64,000 nt of DNA, taken from the NCBI RefSeq assembly GCF_039541915.1, contig NZ_BAABHD010000084.1:124001-188000 (forward strand). Direction: 5' to 3'. The stretch comes from Nibrella saemangeumensis (GTDB lineage: Bacteria; Bacteroidota; Bacteroidia; Cytophagales; Spirosomataceae). Both the position numbers and the translations under genes were made by a program. The notes under the pieces were generated by a model, which saw only the letters and a program-made list of their open reading frames with translations, was not told the DNA's origin and made no database searches. Below, piece by piece: positions 8,942 through 18,149 of the stretch (positions are counted from its first letter, which is position 1; the number at the start of each line of letters is the position of its first letter).

Positions 8942-9053
8942 CGTCTTTGTGTTTTTGGTTGATAGACGATGCAAAGAAAACCGGCATTTTTCGCTTAAAA
9001 AGCAACATTACCGCTCCTTATCAACGAATGGTTACGGATTTTGCAATGAATGG

Positions 9054-9923
9054 TCAGGCCGTTGCCACCTGCCGGAACCACTTCTTGAACTCGGCGCTGC
9101 GGTATCGGCTCACGGTAACGGTCTCGTGCGGGTCGCTCCGTCGCAAGGCCGGGGTAAGCAGCACAAGCAGCTTCCGGTTCTCGTCATCCTCTACCGCCCG
9201 AATGGCCGGTAAACTGACAATAAATTGCCGGCTTAGTTGAAAAAAGGCATCGGCGGGGAGCCGGTCTTCCAGTTTGGCGAAGGAGTTGTAGCTGGTCATG
9301 ATCTGCTGCCCGTTGGTTTTCACCAGCAGCACCACACCCCCGGACGAGTAGAAATAGGCAATCTGGTCGAAGGGGAGCTGAAGCTGTCGCGCACCCGCAT
9401 CTACCAGCAGTGAATGGGTGCGGGGGGGAAGGGACGGCAGTTGACTCAGCTGCTGCGTCAGGGATTCGGCGGGCTGCTGGTTTTCGAGGTAGATGGTCTG
9501 GAGCAGGTACAGCCCCACGTAGGCACCGTTGCCGATGGTAGCAATGGTGGCGCATACGAACATACCCGTCACAAACAGGTCCGGCGAGGGCCACTGGCCG
9601 GTATATAGCCGGATGGCGCACGGAAACACCAGGGCAAACGTCAGCATGGTTAGCAGGCCGCCGTACAGAATCTGCCTGAGAATCCGCTGAACCGGGTTTT
9701 TGTGAAACGGCAGCCGCTGATCGAGGTAACGAAAAATAGCCAGGTTCATTTCCCAGCAACTGAGCATGACGGTGGCCACCGTGAGAAAATAAGGCCAGGG
9801 GAATTGATAGTCTGCCTGCCAGGGAAACCGCCGGTAAAACACCACGTGCGAGGCCGTCAGGGCGGCTACCGGCACTGCGATAAGCCGGGCGATCAGGTTC
9901 TGACGATGGGTGAAGGGACGCAT
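9054..9923 (-). CDS. Membrane-anchored LytTR-domain transcriptional regulator
   Basis: 289 residues. The first about 155 contain four hydrophobic segments (LIARLIAVPVAALTASHVVF, YFLTVATVMLSCWEMNL, LLTMLTFALVFPCAI, FVCATIATIGNGAYVGLYLL). The last about 100 are a LytTR DNA-binding domain: IAYFYSSGGVVLLVKTNGQ, SYNSFAKLEDRLPADAFFQL SRQFIVSLPAIRAV, and a terminal SRYRSAEFKKWF. No receiver domain is present, so this is a one-component membrane regulator rather than a response regulator. Genes controlled are unknown; the gene stands by itself. Confidence 0.82.
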   Translation of the reverse strand: MRPFTHRQNLIARLIAVPVAALTASHVVFYRRFPWQADYQFPWPYFLTVATVMLSCWEMNLAIFRYLDQRLPFHKNPVQRILRQILYGGLLTMLTFALVFPCAIRLYTGQWPSPDLFVTGMFVCATIATIGNGAYVGLYLLQTIYLENQQPAESLTQQLSQLPSLPPRTHSLLVDAGARQLQLPFDQIAYFYSSGGVVLLVKTNGQQIMTSYNSFAKLEDRLPADAFFQLSRQFIVSLPAIRAVEDDENRKLLVLLTPALRRSDPHETVTVSRYRSAEFKKWFRQVATA

Positions 9924-10026
9924 GTGGCAGCAATACCAGAATCAGGTGTTTATTAAAATTCACGCTTTTTTCCGGCCTTTCCAACACCGTCCGGTGGAAA
10001 AAAACGGTAGACGTAAACGGAGTAGC

Positions 10027-10956
10027 TTAGCCCACCAGCACTTTCCGGGCCTGCTGCTCGTCGCGCTTAAGCTGCTCGACCAGTTCGGGCAGACCGCTGA
10101 ATTTCTTCTCAGGCCGCAGAAACTCGCGGAAGCTTACGGTCAGGTGTTCGCCGTAAATGTCCGTGCTGAAATCGAAAATGTAGGCCTCGATTGTCTGGTT
10201 CAGGCCGTCGACGGTTGGGCGTACGCCAATGTTCAGCATGCCGCCATGTGTTCTACCGTTGTGCCACACATCAACGGCATAAACGCCGTTACTGGGTATC
10301 AGCTTGTTGACATCATCGACCTGGATATTGGCCGTCGGAAAGCCGATGGTCCGCCCTAACTGCCGGCCTTTGACAATGGTCCCGGTGAGGCTGTAAGGCC
10401 GGCCCAGAAACTTGTTGGCAATCTGAACATTCCCTTCGGAGAGCGCGGCCCGTATCTTGGAGGAACTGACACCGACGGCTTCGACATCCTGACGGGGTAT
10501 TTCTTCTACCTCAAAGCCGTACTCACCGGCATGCTGGCGAATGTATTCGAAGCTCCCTTCGCGGTTGCGGCCGAAGCGATGGTCATAGCCGATCACCAGC
10601 TTCTTTGTACCAATTTTATCGATCAGGATGTTTCGAATAAACTCTTCGGAGGTCAGCTCGGAAAACGAGCGGGTAAACGGGATTACCACCAGATGATCAA
10701 CCCCCGCCTGCTCCAGCAGGGCAATCTTCTCGTCCAGCGACGATAGCAGTTTCAGGTTCTGGCTGTCATTGGAGACCACCGTTCGGGGATGCGGCCAGAA
10801 CGTCAGTACCACGGTCTGCCCGGCATGGCCTTTCGCTATTTCGGTCAGCCGGTCCAGAATTTTCTGATGACCCAGGTGTACGCCATCAAACGTACCGCTG
10901 GTAACAACGGCGTACGAAATCGGCTCAAACGTATCAACTCCGTGGTGAACGAGCAT
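10027..10956 (-). CDS. ribF: Bifunctional riboflavin kinase / FAD synthetase
   Basis: 309 residues. The N-terminal adenylyltransferase domain has GTFDGVHLGHQKIL, the nucleotidyl-transfer HxGH-type motif, and RFGRNREGSFEY. The C-terminal flavokinase domain has GRTIGFPTANIQ and the substrate-binding region SNGVYAVDVWHN. The enzyme phosphorylates riboflavin to FMN and then adenylates it to FAD in the cytoplasm. It is the last gene of the ftsX-DUF3098-uppP-truB-ribF series, 13 bp after the truB stop, so very likely the operon's distal gene. Confidence 0.96.
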   Translation of the reverse strand: MLVHHGVDTFEPISYAVVTSGTFDGVHLGHQKILDRLTEIAKGHAGQTVVLTFWPHPRTVVSNDSQNLKLLSSLDEKIALLEQAGVDHLVVIPFTRSFSELTSEEFIRNILIDKIGTKKLVIGYDHRFGRNREGSFEYIRQHAGEYGFEVEEIPRQDVEAVGVSSSKIRAALSEGNVQIANKFLGRPYSLTGTIVKGRQLGRTIGFPTANIQVDDVNKLIPSNGVYAVDVWHNGRTHGGMLNIGVRPTVDGLNQTIEAYIFDFSTDIYGEHLTVSFREFLRPEKKFSGLPELVEQLKRDEQQARKVLVG

Positions 10957-10969
10957 AATTACTGTTCCA

Positions 10970-11644
10970 CTAACTAGTCTTGTATCGGTTTATAAAACCC
11001 TCAATCGTATCAGCATCTTCGATGCGGAAGTCGCCAATGCGGGTCCGGCGCAGCGCCTGCATATAGGCTCCATTGTTGAGCAGCAGGCCTAAATCCCGTA
11101 CCAGGCTGCGAATATACGTGCCTTTTGAGCATATAATGCGAAAGTCTATTTCGGGAAAGCGCTCGGTGTTTACCTCAAAAACAGATACCGTGACTGTTCG
11201 GGCTTTAATCTCGGCGGCCTCGCCCCGCCGGGCCTTTTCGTAGAGTCGCTCACCGTTGATGCGCACGGCGGAATAAATCGGAGGAATCTGCTCAATGGTA
11301 CCGGTCAGCTTTTGGGCAGCTTCCTGAATCTGTTCCGGAACGATACCAGACACATCAAACTCCGCGTCAAATTCCGTTTCCAGGTCTACGGACGGGGTGG
11401 TTTTTCCCAGCACCAGCGTGCCGGTATACTCTTTTTCCTGCGCCTGGTAGCTATCAATCTCTTTGGTCTTCTTACCCGTGCAGAGAATAAGCAGGCCTGT
11501 AGCCAGTGGATCGAGCGTACCGGCATGACCAATCTTTTTGAACTTACACGCCCACCGCAGTTTTTTCACCACATCAAACGAGGTCCACTCCAGCGGTTTG
11601 TCGATGAGTATAACCAGGGCCGGTTCCGGTTTTTGTTCTGTCAT
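10970..11644 (-). CDS. truB: tRNA pseudouridine(55) synthase
   Basis: Start taken at ATG 11644 (MTEQKPEPALVILIDKP); a TTG start at 11653 would add three residues and overlap the uppP stop. The TruB signature GHAGTLDPLATGLL contains the catalytic aspartate, and KGTYIRSLVRDLG is the second conserved block. The enzyme makes pseudouridine 55 in the T-loop of tRNAs. It lies between uppP and ribF in the operon. Length (about 225 residues) is typical of Bacteroidota TruB, which lacks the long C-terminal PUA domain. Confidence 0.95.
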   Translation of the reverse strand: MTEQKPEPALVILIDKPLEWTSFDVVKKLRWACKFKKIGHAGTLDPLATGLLILCTGKKTKEIDSYQAQEKEYTGTLVLGKTTPSVDLETEFDAEFDVSGIVPEQIQEAAQKLTGTIEQIPPIYSAVRINGERLYEKARRGEAAEIKARTVTVSVFEVNTERFPEIDFRIICSKGTYIRSLVRDLGLLLNNGAYMQALRRTRIGDFRIEDADTIEGFINRYKTS

Positions 11645-11649
11645 ACCTA

Positions 11650-12516
11650 TCAAACCACATCCAGCTTTACCCCCGCAGCCATCAGCCCCAACAGCAGCAG
11701 CCCTAAAGCGATGCGGTAATAACCAAATACCTTAAAACCATATCGGGTCAGGAAGCCGACGAATCCTTTGATGGCGATTAGTCCCACCACAAAGGCTACC
11801 GCATTGCCAACGAGCAATAGCTGAATATCGCCGGGTTGCAGCAGTTTGTAAGTTTTCAGCAGTTTGTAGCCGGAAGCGGCCGCCATGGTTGGTACAGCCA
11901 GAAAGAAGGAGAACTCGGCGGCCTGCTGGCGGCTCAGGCCCTGAAACATACCGCCGATGATGGTAGCCGCCGAGCGCGAAACGCCCGGTATCATAGCGAT
12001 GCACTGGTAAAACCCGATGCGCAGCGCTTCGGGGAAGGTTACGTCGTAGTCGCGGGTGATTGCCTGAATCAGCCGGTCGATGTACACCAGCACAATACCG
12101 CCCAGCAGCAGGGAAATTGCCACGACGGTTACGTTCTCTAATAGGGCATCAATAAAGTCGTTCAGCAGAAAACCAATGACAGCCGCCGGCAGAAAAGCCA
12201 CGAAGATTTTCAGGTAAAAGTCGAGCAGCCCGGCCTGGTTGCGCAGGGGGCGCTGTATCGATACAGGCAACCGCCGGAACCAGAAGGTAGACTCCCCGTC
12301 GGAGGTTCGGGTATCCACCAGGAACCGGCGACGGTACAGCACCAGCACCGACAAAATACAGCCAAACTGGATGTCGACGGTAAAAAGCTTGGTAAATTCA
12401 TCACCGCTGATGCCGACCAGCGAGGAATAGATAATCATGTGGCCCGTGGAGGATACCGGCAGAAACTCGGTCAGCCCCTCAATGATGGCCAGCATAATGG
12501 CGTGAAATAAGGTCAT
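11650..12516 (-). CDS. uppP: Undecaprenyl-diphosphate phosphatase (BacA family)
   Basis: 288 residues with eight or so membrane helices. Signature motifs are EGLTEFLPVSSTGHM near the N-terminus and PGVSRSAATIIGGM in the middle, both part of the active site. It dephosphorylates undecaprenyl pyrophosphate so the lipid carrier can be reused for peptidoglycan and other envelope polymers. The start overlaps the upstream DUF3098 stop by four bases (ATGA), indicating translational coupling. Confidence 0.96.
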   Translation of the reverse strand: MTLFHAIMLAIIEGLTEFLPVSSTGHMIIYSSLVGISGDEFTKLFTVDIQFGCILSVLVLYRRRFLVDTRTSDGESTFWFRRLPVSIQRPLRNQAGLLDFYLKIFVAFLPAAVIGFLLNDFIDALLENVTVVAISLLLGGIVLVYIDRLIQAITRDYDVTFPEALRIGFYQCIAMIPGVSRSAATIIGGMFQGLSRQQAAEFSFFLAVPTMAAASGYKLLKTYKLLQPGDIQLLLVGNAVAFVVGLIAIKGFVGFLTRYGFKVFGYYRIALGLLLLGLMAAGVKLDVV

Positions 12517-12779
12517 GAAGGTTGTTGCGGTCGGGCCATATCAGGCCGTGCTACGTTTGGCCGGGCTACGTCCGGGCGGGTCTCGTCGGGCCGGGCCAGA
12601 ATGGCAAAAAATTCAATGATAAAACCGGTAAAGACCACCAGTGGGCCAATGGTGAGGCCAAGGGCACCGAAGCCGAATTCTTCGGAGTCGAGGCTCATGA
12701 TCAGAAAGCCCGCCAGGATGACTACAACGCCGATGATCATCAGCCGGTAGTTCTTTTTACCAAAAGGAAGTTTATTCAT
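12513..12779 (-). CDS. DUF3098 small membrane protein with a degenerate five-residue repeat tail
   Basis: 88 residues with two membrane helices, NYRLMIIGVVVILAGFLIM and LGLTIGPLVVFTGFIIEFFA, the DUF3098 pattern found between ftsX and uppP in Bacteroidota. Function is unknown; position suggests a role in division or envelope synthesis. The tail after residue 61 is a run of about five copies of a five-residue unit (TRPDV, ARPNV, ARPDM), proline- and charge-rich and unlike the core. It sits 20 bp after ftsX and overlaps uppP by four bases. Confidence 0.88.
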   Translation of the reverse strand: MNKLPFGKKNYRLMIIGVVVILAGFLIMSLDSEEFGFGALGLTIGPLVVFTGFIIEFFAILARPDETRPDVARPNVARPDMARPQQPS

Positions 12780-12799
12780 GTTTTATGTTTACTTACAGA

Positions 12800-13678
12800 T
12801 TAATACATGTCGTCGAGCGACATACCCAGGTAGCGGTTTACCGCCTGGAACGTGCTGATGAGTCCGATCAGGATACCCAGCACAATCAGGGCTGCAAGCA
12901 GCATGGCCATTTTTTCCGGCTCCTGCAGCACGGCCAGTTCCGGCAGGTTATACAGGGCAACCTGAAGCAGCAGTACCAGCAGGGATGCCGCCACCAGCCC
13001 GCTGATCAGTCCCTGCAGCATGCCACGGCGCAAAAACGGACGGGTAATAAATCCGTTGGTGGCCCCCACCAGTTGCATACTACGGATCAGCAGCCGCTGC
13101 GAATGCAGCGCCAGCCGGATGGTGTTGTTCATCAGCACCACAATGATTAGGAGCAGCACCAGCGCAAATCCCGACATAAGGAGGTACACTTTGGTAATGT
13201 TGCGGTTGATGATATCCACCAGATTCTCCTGATAAACTACCTCAAAAACGCCATTTATCCCTTCCAGATCTGTTTTGATGCTCTGCAGTTTGGCTTCTTC
13301 AAAATAATCTTCCCGCAGCTTGATCCGGTAGCTGTCGCGCAGGGGGTTCTCGCCCAGCAGTTGCCGGAAGTCTTCTTTGGTTTCGGCAATAAACTGCTTG
13401 GCCGCCGAATCCTTAGTGACGAAGGTGATCTGCGGGTTGTTATTCTGGTAAAGCACATACGGGCGGGATACCAGCGTCCGGTACAGCGAGTCGACCTTCG
13501 GGGGAGTGAGGTCTTTATCCAGAAAAACCCGGACCTCGTTGTTTTCGCGGATATAGGTAACCAACCGTTTCGACTGAATAGCCAGCATGCCACAAAGTCC
13601 AATGAGAAACAGGGCCAGCGTCAGGCTGAACATAATCATGCCGCTGGGGTACGAGCCTACTTTCTTCTTTCGAGCCAT
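12800..13678 (-). CDS. ftsX: Cell-division ABC transporter permease FtsX
   Basis: 292 residues. The short basic N-terminus (MARKKKVGSYPSGMIMFS) leads into a first helix, then an extracytoplasmic domain (RENNEVRVFLDKDLTPP) and three C-terminal helices (YLLMSGFALVLLLIIVVLMN and others), the FtsX topology. With FtsE it controls peptidoglycan hydrolases at the septum. No ftsE gene is adjacent, as is normal in Bacteroidota. It is the first gene of the five-gene minus-strand operon and has a plausible promoter box at 13711-13718. Confidence 0.94.
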   Translation of the reverse strand: MARKKKVGSYPSGMIMFSLTLALFLIGLCGMLAIQSKRLVTYIRENNEVRVFLDKDLTPPKVDSLYRTLVSRPYVLYQNNNPQITFVTKDSAAKQFIAETKEDFRQLLGENPLRDSYRIKLREDYFEEAKLQSIKTDLEGINGVFEVVYQENLVDIINRNITKVYLLMSGFALVLLLIIVVLMNNTIRLALHSQRLLIRSMQLVGATNGFITRPFLRRGMLQGLISGLVAASLLVLLLQVALYNLPELAVLQEPEKMAMLLAALIVLGILIGLISTFQAVNRYLGMSLDDMY

Positions 13679-13710
13679 TCAGGAGCCAAAGCGCAATTAA
13701 TTGTTACCTG

Positions 13711-13718
13711 CAAAAATA
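13711..13718 (-). promoter_or_regulatory. ftsX: Candidate -7 promoter box for the ftsX operon
   Basis: Reading the minus strand, TATTTTTG matches the Bacteroidota -7 consensus TAnnTTTG, 33-40 bp upstream of the ftsX start. No convincing -33 TTG at the usual spacing was seen, so support is partial. Confidence 0.45.
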
Positions 13719-13728
13719 GATTATTTTA

Positions 13729-13754
13729 ACAAAAACCGGCCGATATAGCCGGTT
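13729..13754 (-). terminator. Hairpin terminator after the serine hydrolase gene
   Basis: On the minus strand AACCGGC, a seven-base loop and GCCGGTT are followed by a T-run (TTTTTGTT). It lies 48 bp after the stop of the gene at 13802, just upstream of the ftsX promoter box, so it would separate the two units. Confidence 0.6.
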
Positions 13755-13801
13755 TGTGCCCACAGATTTAGGAAAATTTAAGAAACGGTCCGCCGGACGC
13801 T

Positions 13802-15091
13802 CTACTTACCCGACAGCATCGGCTCCTGCGAGTTGGTAATAGCCTGGTATACCAGCACCCTAAATTTGTCGCCCAGACCGTGGCTATTCGGGTATTGCTG
13901 GGTCATGAATAAGGCGACAATGCCTTCTTTCGGATCGGCCCAGTACGTTGTACCGAATATGCCGCCCCAGTCGAAGGTACCTTCCGGTACCGGCACCCTG
14001 GCAGCTTCCCGTTCGCCGGTCAGACCAAAGCCTAAGCCAAACTTCTTGGTACCCGTATAGAGCTCACCAATCTGGTTAGTGGTCATCATACGCACGGTGG
14101 CCGGACTAAGCAGCCGTCGGCCGTTGTATTCACCCCCGTTCAGCAGCATCTGCAGAAAAATGGCGTAATCATAAGCGGTAGAGGATAAACCGGCCCCACC
14201 GGAGTAATACGTGCCTTTCAGTTTGGGGTAATCAGGCGTGTTCCCGCCCTGAGGCTGTGACTTTATCACTTTACCATCCTTTTCGGTGTACAGAACCGCC
14301 AGGCGGTTTTGTTTGTCGGTGGGCAGGTAAAAGTAGGTGTCCTTCATACCCAGCGGCTCAAAAATGCGGGTGCGGAAAAACTGGTCCAGCGACTGTCCCG
14401 ACACTACTTCGACCAGATAACCCAGCACATCGGTGTTCAGTCCGTAGGTAAAGCGCTCCCCTGGCTGGTGTATCAGCGGCAGCTTGCCCAGCCCCGGTAT
14501 CTTGTCGGAGAGCCTGTCGTTGGGTGTACCGATACCGCTCGGTATTTTGTATTTGGCATAAATGGCGTTGGCTTCTTTGGTGCCGATGCCGGCGTAACTA
14601 ATACCGGACGTATGGGTGAGCAAATGCCGGATGGTTACCTCGCGTTTGGCCGGTACGGTCGTAAACGTGGTATCTTTCTCATTGAATTTATCCAGCACCT
14701 GCGGGTTTTTGAACTCCGGGATGTAGTTGGAAATGGGCTCATCGAGCATAAAGCGACCTTCTTCAAACAGCATCATCACGGCCACACTGGTGATGGCTTT
14801 CGTCTGCGAGGCAATGCGGTAAATAGCATCCCTCGACACCGGCGATTTGGTGTCGACATCATTCTGACCGTAGGTTTTGTGGTACACGATTTTGCCGTTG
14901 CGGGCGATAAAGGCCGATGCGCCCGTCAGCCAGCCTTTACTGATGTAGTCCTGCACCACGCGATCGATACGCTGCAGGCGGTCGCTGCTCATGCCGGAGG
15001 CTTCCGGGGAGCCGGGCGTTAATACGGGTTTCTGCGCGTAGGTATAGACAAAACAAAGCGCAAGCAGGAGAGAGGTCAGGGTTTTTCGCAT
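13802..15091 (-). CDS. Secreted serine hydrolase, class C beta-lactamase fold
   Basis: 429 residues with signal peptide MRKTLTSLLLALCFVYTYAQ. The nucleophile motif SxxK is S95-Q-T-K98 in RIASQTKAIT, and the second motif appears as FTYGLNTDVLGY (Y216). HLLTHTSGISY is the conserved block between them. Such proteins are esterases or D-amino peptidases more often than true beta-lactamases, so resistance should not be inferred. Located in the periplasm. It lies 96 bp after the DUF418 pair on the same strand, with an 11-bp inverted repeat just upstream. Confidence 0.9.
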   Translation of the reverse strand: MRKTLTSLLLALCFVYTYAQKPVLTPGSPEASGMSSDRLQRIDRVVQDYISKGWLTGASAFIARNGKIVYHKTYGQNDVDTKSPVSRDAIYRIASQTKAITSVAVMMLFEEGRFMLDEPISNYIPEFKNPQVLDKFNEKDTTFTTVPAKREVTIRHLLTHTSGISYAGIGTKEANAIYAKYKIPSGIGTPNDRLSDKIPGLGKLPLIHQPGERFTYGLNTDVLGYLVEVVSGQSLDQFFRTRIFEPLGMKDTYFYLPTDKQNRLAVLYTEKDGKVIKSQPQGGNTPDYPKLKGTYYSGGAGLSSTAYDYAIFLQMLLNGGEYNGRRLLSPATVRMMTTNQIGELYTGTKKFGLGFGLTGEREAARVPVPEGTFDWGGIFGTTYWADPKEGIVALFMTQQYPNSHGLGDKFRVLVYQAITNSQEPMLSGK

Positions 15092-15101
15092 AACAACAAA
15101 A

Positions 15102-15146
15102 ATTATGCTGTGAATATACGCCGAATGACGCTACCCACAGCATAAT
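15102..15146. repeat. 11-bp perfect inverted repeat upstream of the serine hydrolase
   Basis: ATTATGCTGTG (15102-15112) and CACAGCATAAT (15136-15146) are exact reverse complements separated by 23 bases. They lie between the DUF418 gene stop (15188) and the serine hydrolase start (15091), 11 bp from the latter. It could be a terminator stem or an operator. Confidence 0.45.
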
Positions 15147-15187
15147 GCCTGATGAAAATGGCAGTATACCCCGGCATTGCCGGCCGC

Positions 15188-16585
15188 TTACGGAGCAACC
15201 GCAGCCACGTCAGATTCGGTGGCCTGGAGCCGCATGGGCTGGGGCTTCCAGTAGGTGAGCGAGCGCCACAGCCACTCAAACGGCCCGAAGCGGAAGTACC
15301 GCAGCCATACCACGCTGAAGACCAGTTGGAACGCCCACACAGCCGCTACCACATAATACAATTGGTGATACGCCAGTTTACCAAAATAGCCAAACCCATA
15401 GCCGAAGAAAAAAATCGTGCAGATGATCGACTGCATCAGGTAGTTGGTAAAGGCCATCTGGCCCACATTTCCCAGAGCCTTCATCAGCCAGGGCACTACG
15501 CCCGAGCGGTACACCAGCAGCAGCAGACTGGCATGCCCAACGGCCTCCAGACACCGACGTACCTGATACAGCGCCTGGAAAGAGAAAGATTGGGTGTCGA
15601 TTACCTGGCCCGGATTCGAATACCAGGCTACCTGATCCCGGAAAGCCAGGTAAGCAAGTGGAATGCCTAGACCATAACCGGCCAGCAGGGTAATGGCGTA
15701 GGTACGTGTAGGCAGTTGATTGGTGAAGAAACCAAGCTTAAACAGGGCCATCCCGAAAAACATCATCGCTATGGCATCCCAAAACAGGAACTGATAAAGT
15801 TTAGTAGACTCGCGTTTTATATTAACTCCCTGCAGCGCCAGAAAAATGGCACCGTAATTAGATTGTCTGTTCTTAATGATTTCAGCATCTTCTTTTTTAT
15901 CAGGCTTAGTTTGTTTCTCAACCGCCAGCCAGGCTTCTTTTTCTTTTTTTTGCTCGTCTGTCAGCTTTTTCTTTTGCTTTTCCAACTGCACTGCTTTCAG
16001 ATACCCCTGCCGGTGGTCTTTCTGCTCCATCGTCTTCCAGATTTCTTTTCCAAACAAAATGGCAACGCAGAGAAAGGCCGCTATAAACAGGCTCGATGGC
16101 TTTAGCTTGCGGAACGCAAATAACAGGATACCGGCTATCCCGTAGTTAAACAGAATGTCGCCCGGCCACAGCAGAATATAGGCATTGAACAACCCAAACA
16201 CGATGAGCCACATCATTCGGCGGAAGTAAAAATCGGCTACGGTGTACTGGCTGTCTGGGAGTCCTTTTTTGGCCGTAAACAATAGGATACCGGCTCCGAA
16301 AAGCATGGAGAACAACGCCCGCATGGTCCCCTCAAAGAGGATGCTGACTACCATATAGGTTTTATAATCCGTCGATTCGGCCGGCAGATTAAACAGCGTT
16401 CTGTCGTGCGTATGCGGTAACCCAAAATAAGGAATGTTCATCATCAGGATACCCAATAGGGCAACACCCCGGATGATGTCAATGGTCTGTACTCGTTCGG
16501 TCCGGGCAACAGGCTGAAGTATGGCAGGCGGTACCGCAGCCGGTTTGGTGCCGGACTGGTCGGCTAATGACAAGGTATTTTCCAC
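15188..16585 (-). CDS. DUF418 membrane protein, copy 2 of a tandem pair
   Basis: 465 residues starting at GTG 16585 (MENTLSLADQSG). After a variable cytoplasmic start comes TIDIIRGVALLGILMMNIP, the DUF418 opening motif, then about nine membrane helices and the conserved C-terminal block GQMAFTNYLMQSIICT and FGPFEWLWRSLTYWK. DUF418 proteins are distant acyltransferase-like membrane proteins of unproven function. A charged coiled segment (about residues 195-240, LEKQKKKLTDEQKKEKE) interrupts the helices. Closely similar in sequence and length to the adjacent gene, so they arose by tandem duplication. Confidence 0.88.
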   Translation of the reverse strand: MENTLSLADQSGTKPAAVPPAILQPVARTERVQTIDIIRGVALLGILMMNIPYFGLPHTHDRTLFNLPAESTDYKTYMVVSILFEGTMRALFSMLFGAGILLFTAKKGLPDSQYTVADFYFRRMMWLIVFGLFNAYILLWPGDILFNYGIAGILLFAFRKLKPSSLFIAAFLCVAILFGKEIWKTMEQKDHRQGYLKAVQLEKQKKKLTDEQKKEKEAWLAVEKQTKPDKKEDAEIIKNRQSNYGAIFLALQGVNIKRESTKLYQFLFWDAIAMMFFGMALFKLGFFTNQLPTRTYAITLLAGYGLGIPLAYLAFRDQVAWYSNPGQVIDTQSFSFQALYQVRRCLEAVGHASLLLLVYRSGVVPWLMKALGNVGQMAFTNYLMQSIICTIFFFGYGFGYFGKLAYHQLYYVVAAVWAFQLVFSVVWLRYFRFGPFEWLWRSLTYWKPQPMRLQATESDVAAVAP

Positions 16586-16617
16586 AGAGAGTAGGTTTTC
16601 AGGTTTAGAAAAGACAA

Positions 16618-18000
16618 TCAGGAAAGGGTCACCTGGGGTTCAGCCGCAACCGGCTCGGTACGCAGCCGCATGGGCTGGAGCTTCCAGTAGGTGAGCGAGC
16701 GCCACAGCCACTCAAAGGGGCCAAAGCGAAAGAATTGCAGCCAGATGACGCTGAAAATGATCTGAAAAACCCAAACAACAGCTACTACATAATACAGTTG
16801 GTGGAACGCCAGCTTACCGTAGTATCCCAAGCCATAACCATTGAAAAACAGGGTGCAGATAATCGACTGCATCAGGTAGTTGGTAAAGGCCATTTGCCCT
16901 ACGTTGGCCAGCGCCTTCATTAACCAGGGCACCACGCCCGAGCGATATACCAGCAGCAACAGACTAGCGTGACCAATGGCGGTAGCCCCGCGCCGGAGGT
17001 CGTATAGCGCAAAAACGGAGAAGAAATGAGTATCTACGTATGCGCCGGGATCATGAAACATGGCGGCCTGATCCATAAACTGTATATTACCCAGCAACAA
17101 GCCGATACTATATCCCAGGCTTAACGTCATCCAATAAAGAGACGCAGACAGTTTATTGGAAAAAAAACCAATCTTGAACAGGGCCATACCCAAAAACATC
17201 ATCCCCAGCATATCCCAGAAATCGTAATACATGCCCCTGGATTCGATATTGACATTACGCGGCATGAGCTTGGCAAAAACAGCACCGTAGCCAGATTGCA
17301 TTCCCTTGATGATCTCGGCTTCTTTCTTCGGATCATGTTTCGTCCACTTTATCTGCTCCAGCCAGGCTTCTTTGGCTTTCTTTTGTTCATCGGTCAGCTT
17401 CTTTTGCTGTTGCTCGACCTTTACCGCTTCCAGATAAGCAGTCCGCTTTGCCCTGAACTCCAGATTGCTTTGAATGCCCCTGGCAAACGGTAAGACCACA
17501 CAGATTACAGTGGCAATGACCAGATGCGTCGCCTTCATCTTCCGGAATGGGTACAGTAGCAGACCACACAACCCATAAAAATACAGGATGTCGCCCGTCC
17601 AGAGCAGCACATACCCGTTGATAACCCCGAACAGGACCAGCCATAACAACCGGCGATAGTAGTAATCGACGACCGACTGCCCACTGGCCAGATCTTCTTT
17701 TTTGGCGAGGAACAACAACATCCCCGCCCCAAACAGCATCGAAAACAAGGTCCGCATGGTTCCCGAAAAAGCCGTTTCAACGGCCATGGCTGTATAATAG
17801 TCGGTGGAGCCGGGGGCACCAAAGATTAAAGCCCAGCGGGTCCAGGGTTGACCAAACCCCGGAATGTTCATCATCAGAATGCCCAGCAGCGCGAAGCCCC
17901 GGATGATATCAATGGTTTGAGTCCGTTCGGCGCGGGAAACGGGTTGAGGAGCCTGATCGGTTGTCGCTGCCAGCGTGGACGAATGAAGTGTAGAGTCCAT
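16618..18000 (-). CDS. DUF418 membrane protein, copy 1 of a tandem pair
   Basis: 460 residues from ATG 18000. It shares with its neighbour the opening TIDIIRGFALLGILMMNIPG, the lysine-rich insert (VEQQQKKLTDEQKKAKEAWL) and the end block GQMAFTNYLMQSIICT, FGPFEWLWRSLTYWK. The C-terminal about 120 residues are almost identical between copies, while the central membrane part has diverged. The 32-bp gap to the second copy implies one transcript. Function unknown; possibly an envelope acyl-transfer activity by analogy with related families. Confidence 0.88.
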   Translation of the reverse strand: MDSTLHSSTLAATTDQAPQPVSRAERTQTIDIIRGFALLGILMMNIPGFGQPWTRWALIFGAPGSTDYYTAMAVETAFSGTMRTLFSMLFGAGMLLFLAKKEDLASGQSVVDYYYRRLLWLVLFGVINGYVLLWTGDILYFYGLCGLLLYPFRKMKATHLVIATVICVVLPFARGIQSNLEFRAKRTAYLEAVKVEQQQKKLTDEQKKAKEAWLEQIKWTKHDPKKEAEIIKGMQSGYGAVFAKLMPRNVNIESRGMYYDFWDMLGMMFLGMALFKIGFFSNKLSASLYWMTLSLGYSIGLLLGNIQFMDQAAMFHDPGAYVDTHFFSVFALYDLRRGATAIGHASLLLLVYRSGVVPWLMKALANVGQMAFTNYLMQSIICTLFFNGYGLGYYGKLAFHQLYYVVAVVWVFQIIFSVIWLQFFRFGPFEWLWRSLTYWKLQPMRLRTEPVAAEPQVTLS

Positions 18001-18149
18001 AAAGAGATATGATCAGAAATTGGGTTACAAGGCGGAGGTGTCTGTCCGGCAGCGTACCTCTACATTGAACAATGTTGAACATAAATCTCCTGATTATCAA
18101 AAAATTGCCTGATTAGTAATCGTAGTTTTTTGTGAACGGTAAATAGCCA

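Noticed and set aside
13802..15091. Beta-lactam resistance gene
   Set aside because: The SxxK/Y motifs define a broad serine hydrolase family; nothing specific to beta-lactamases was seen.
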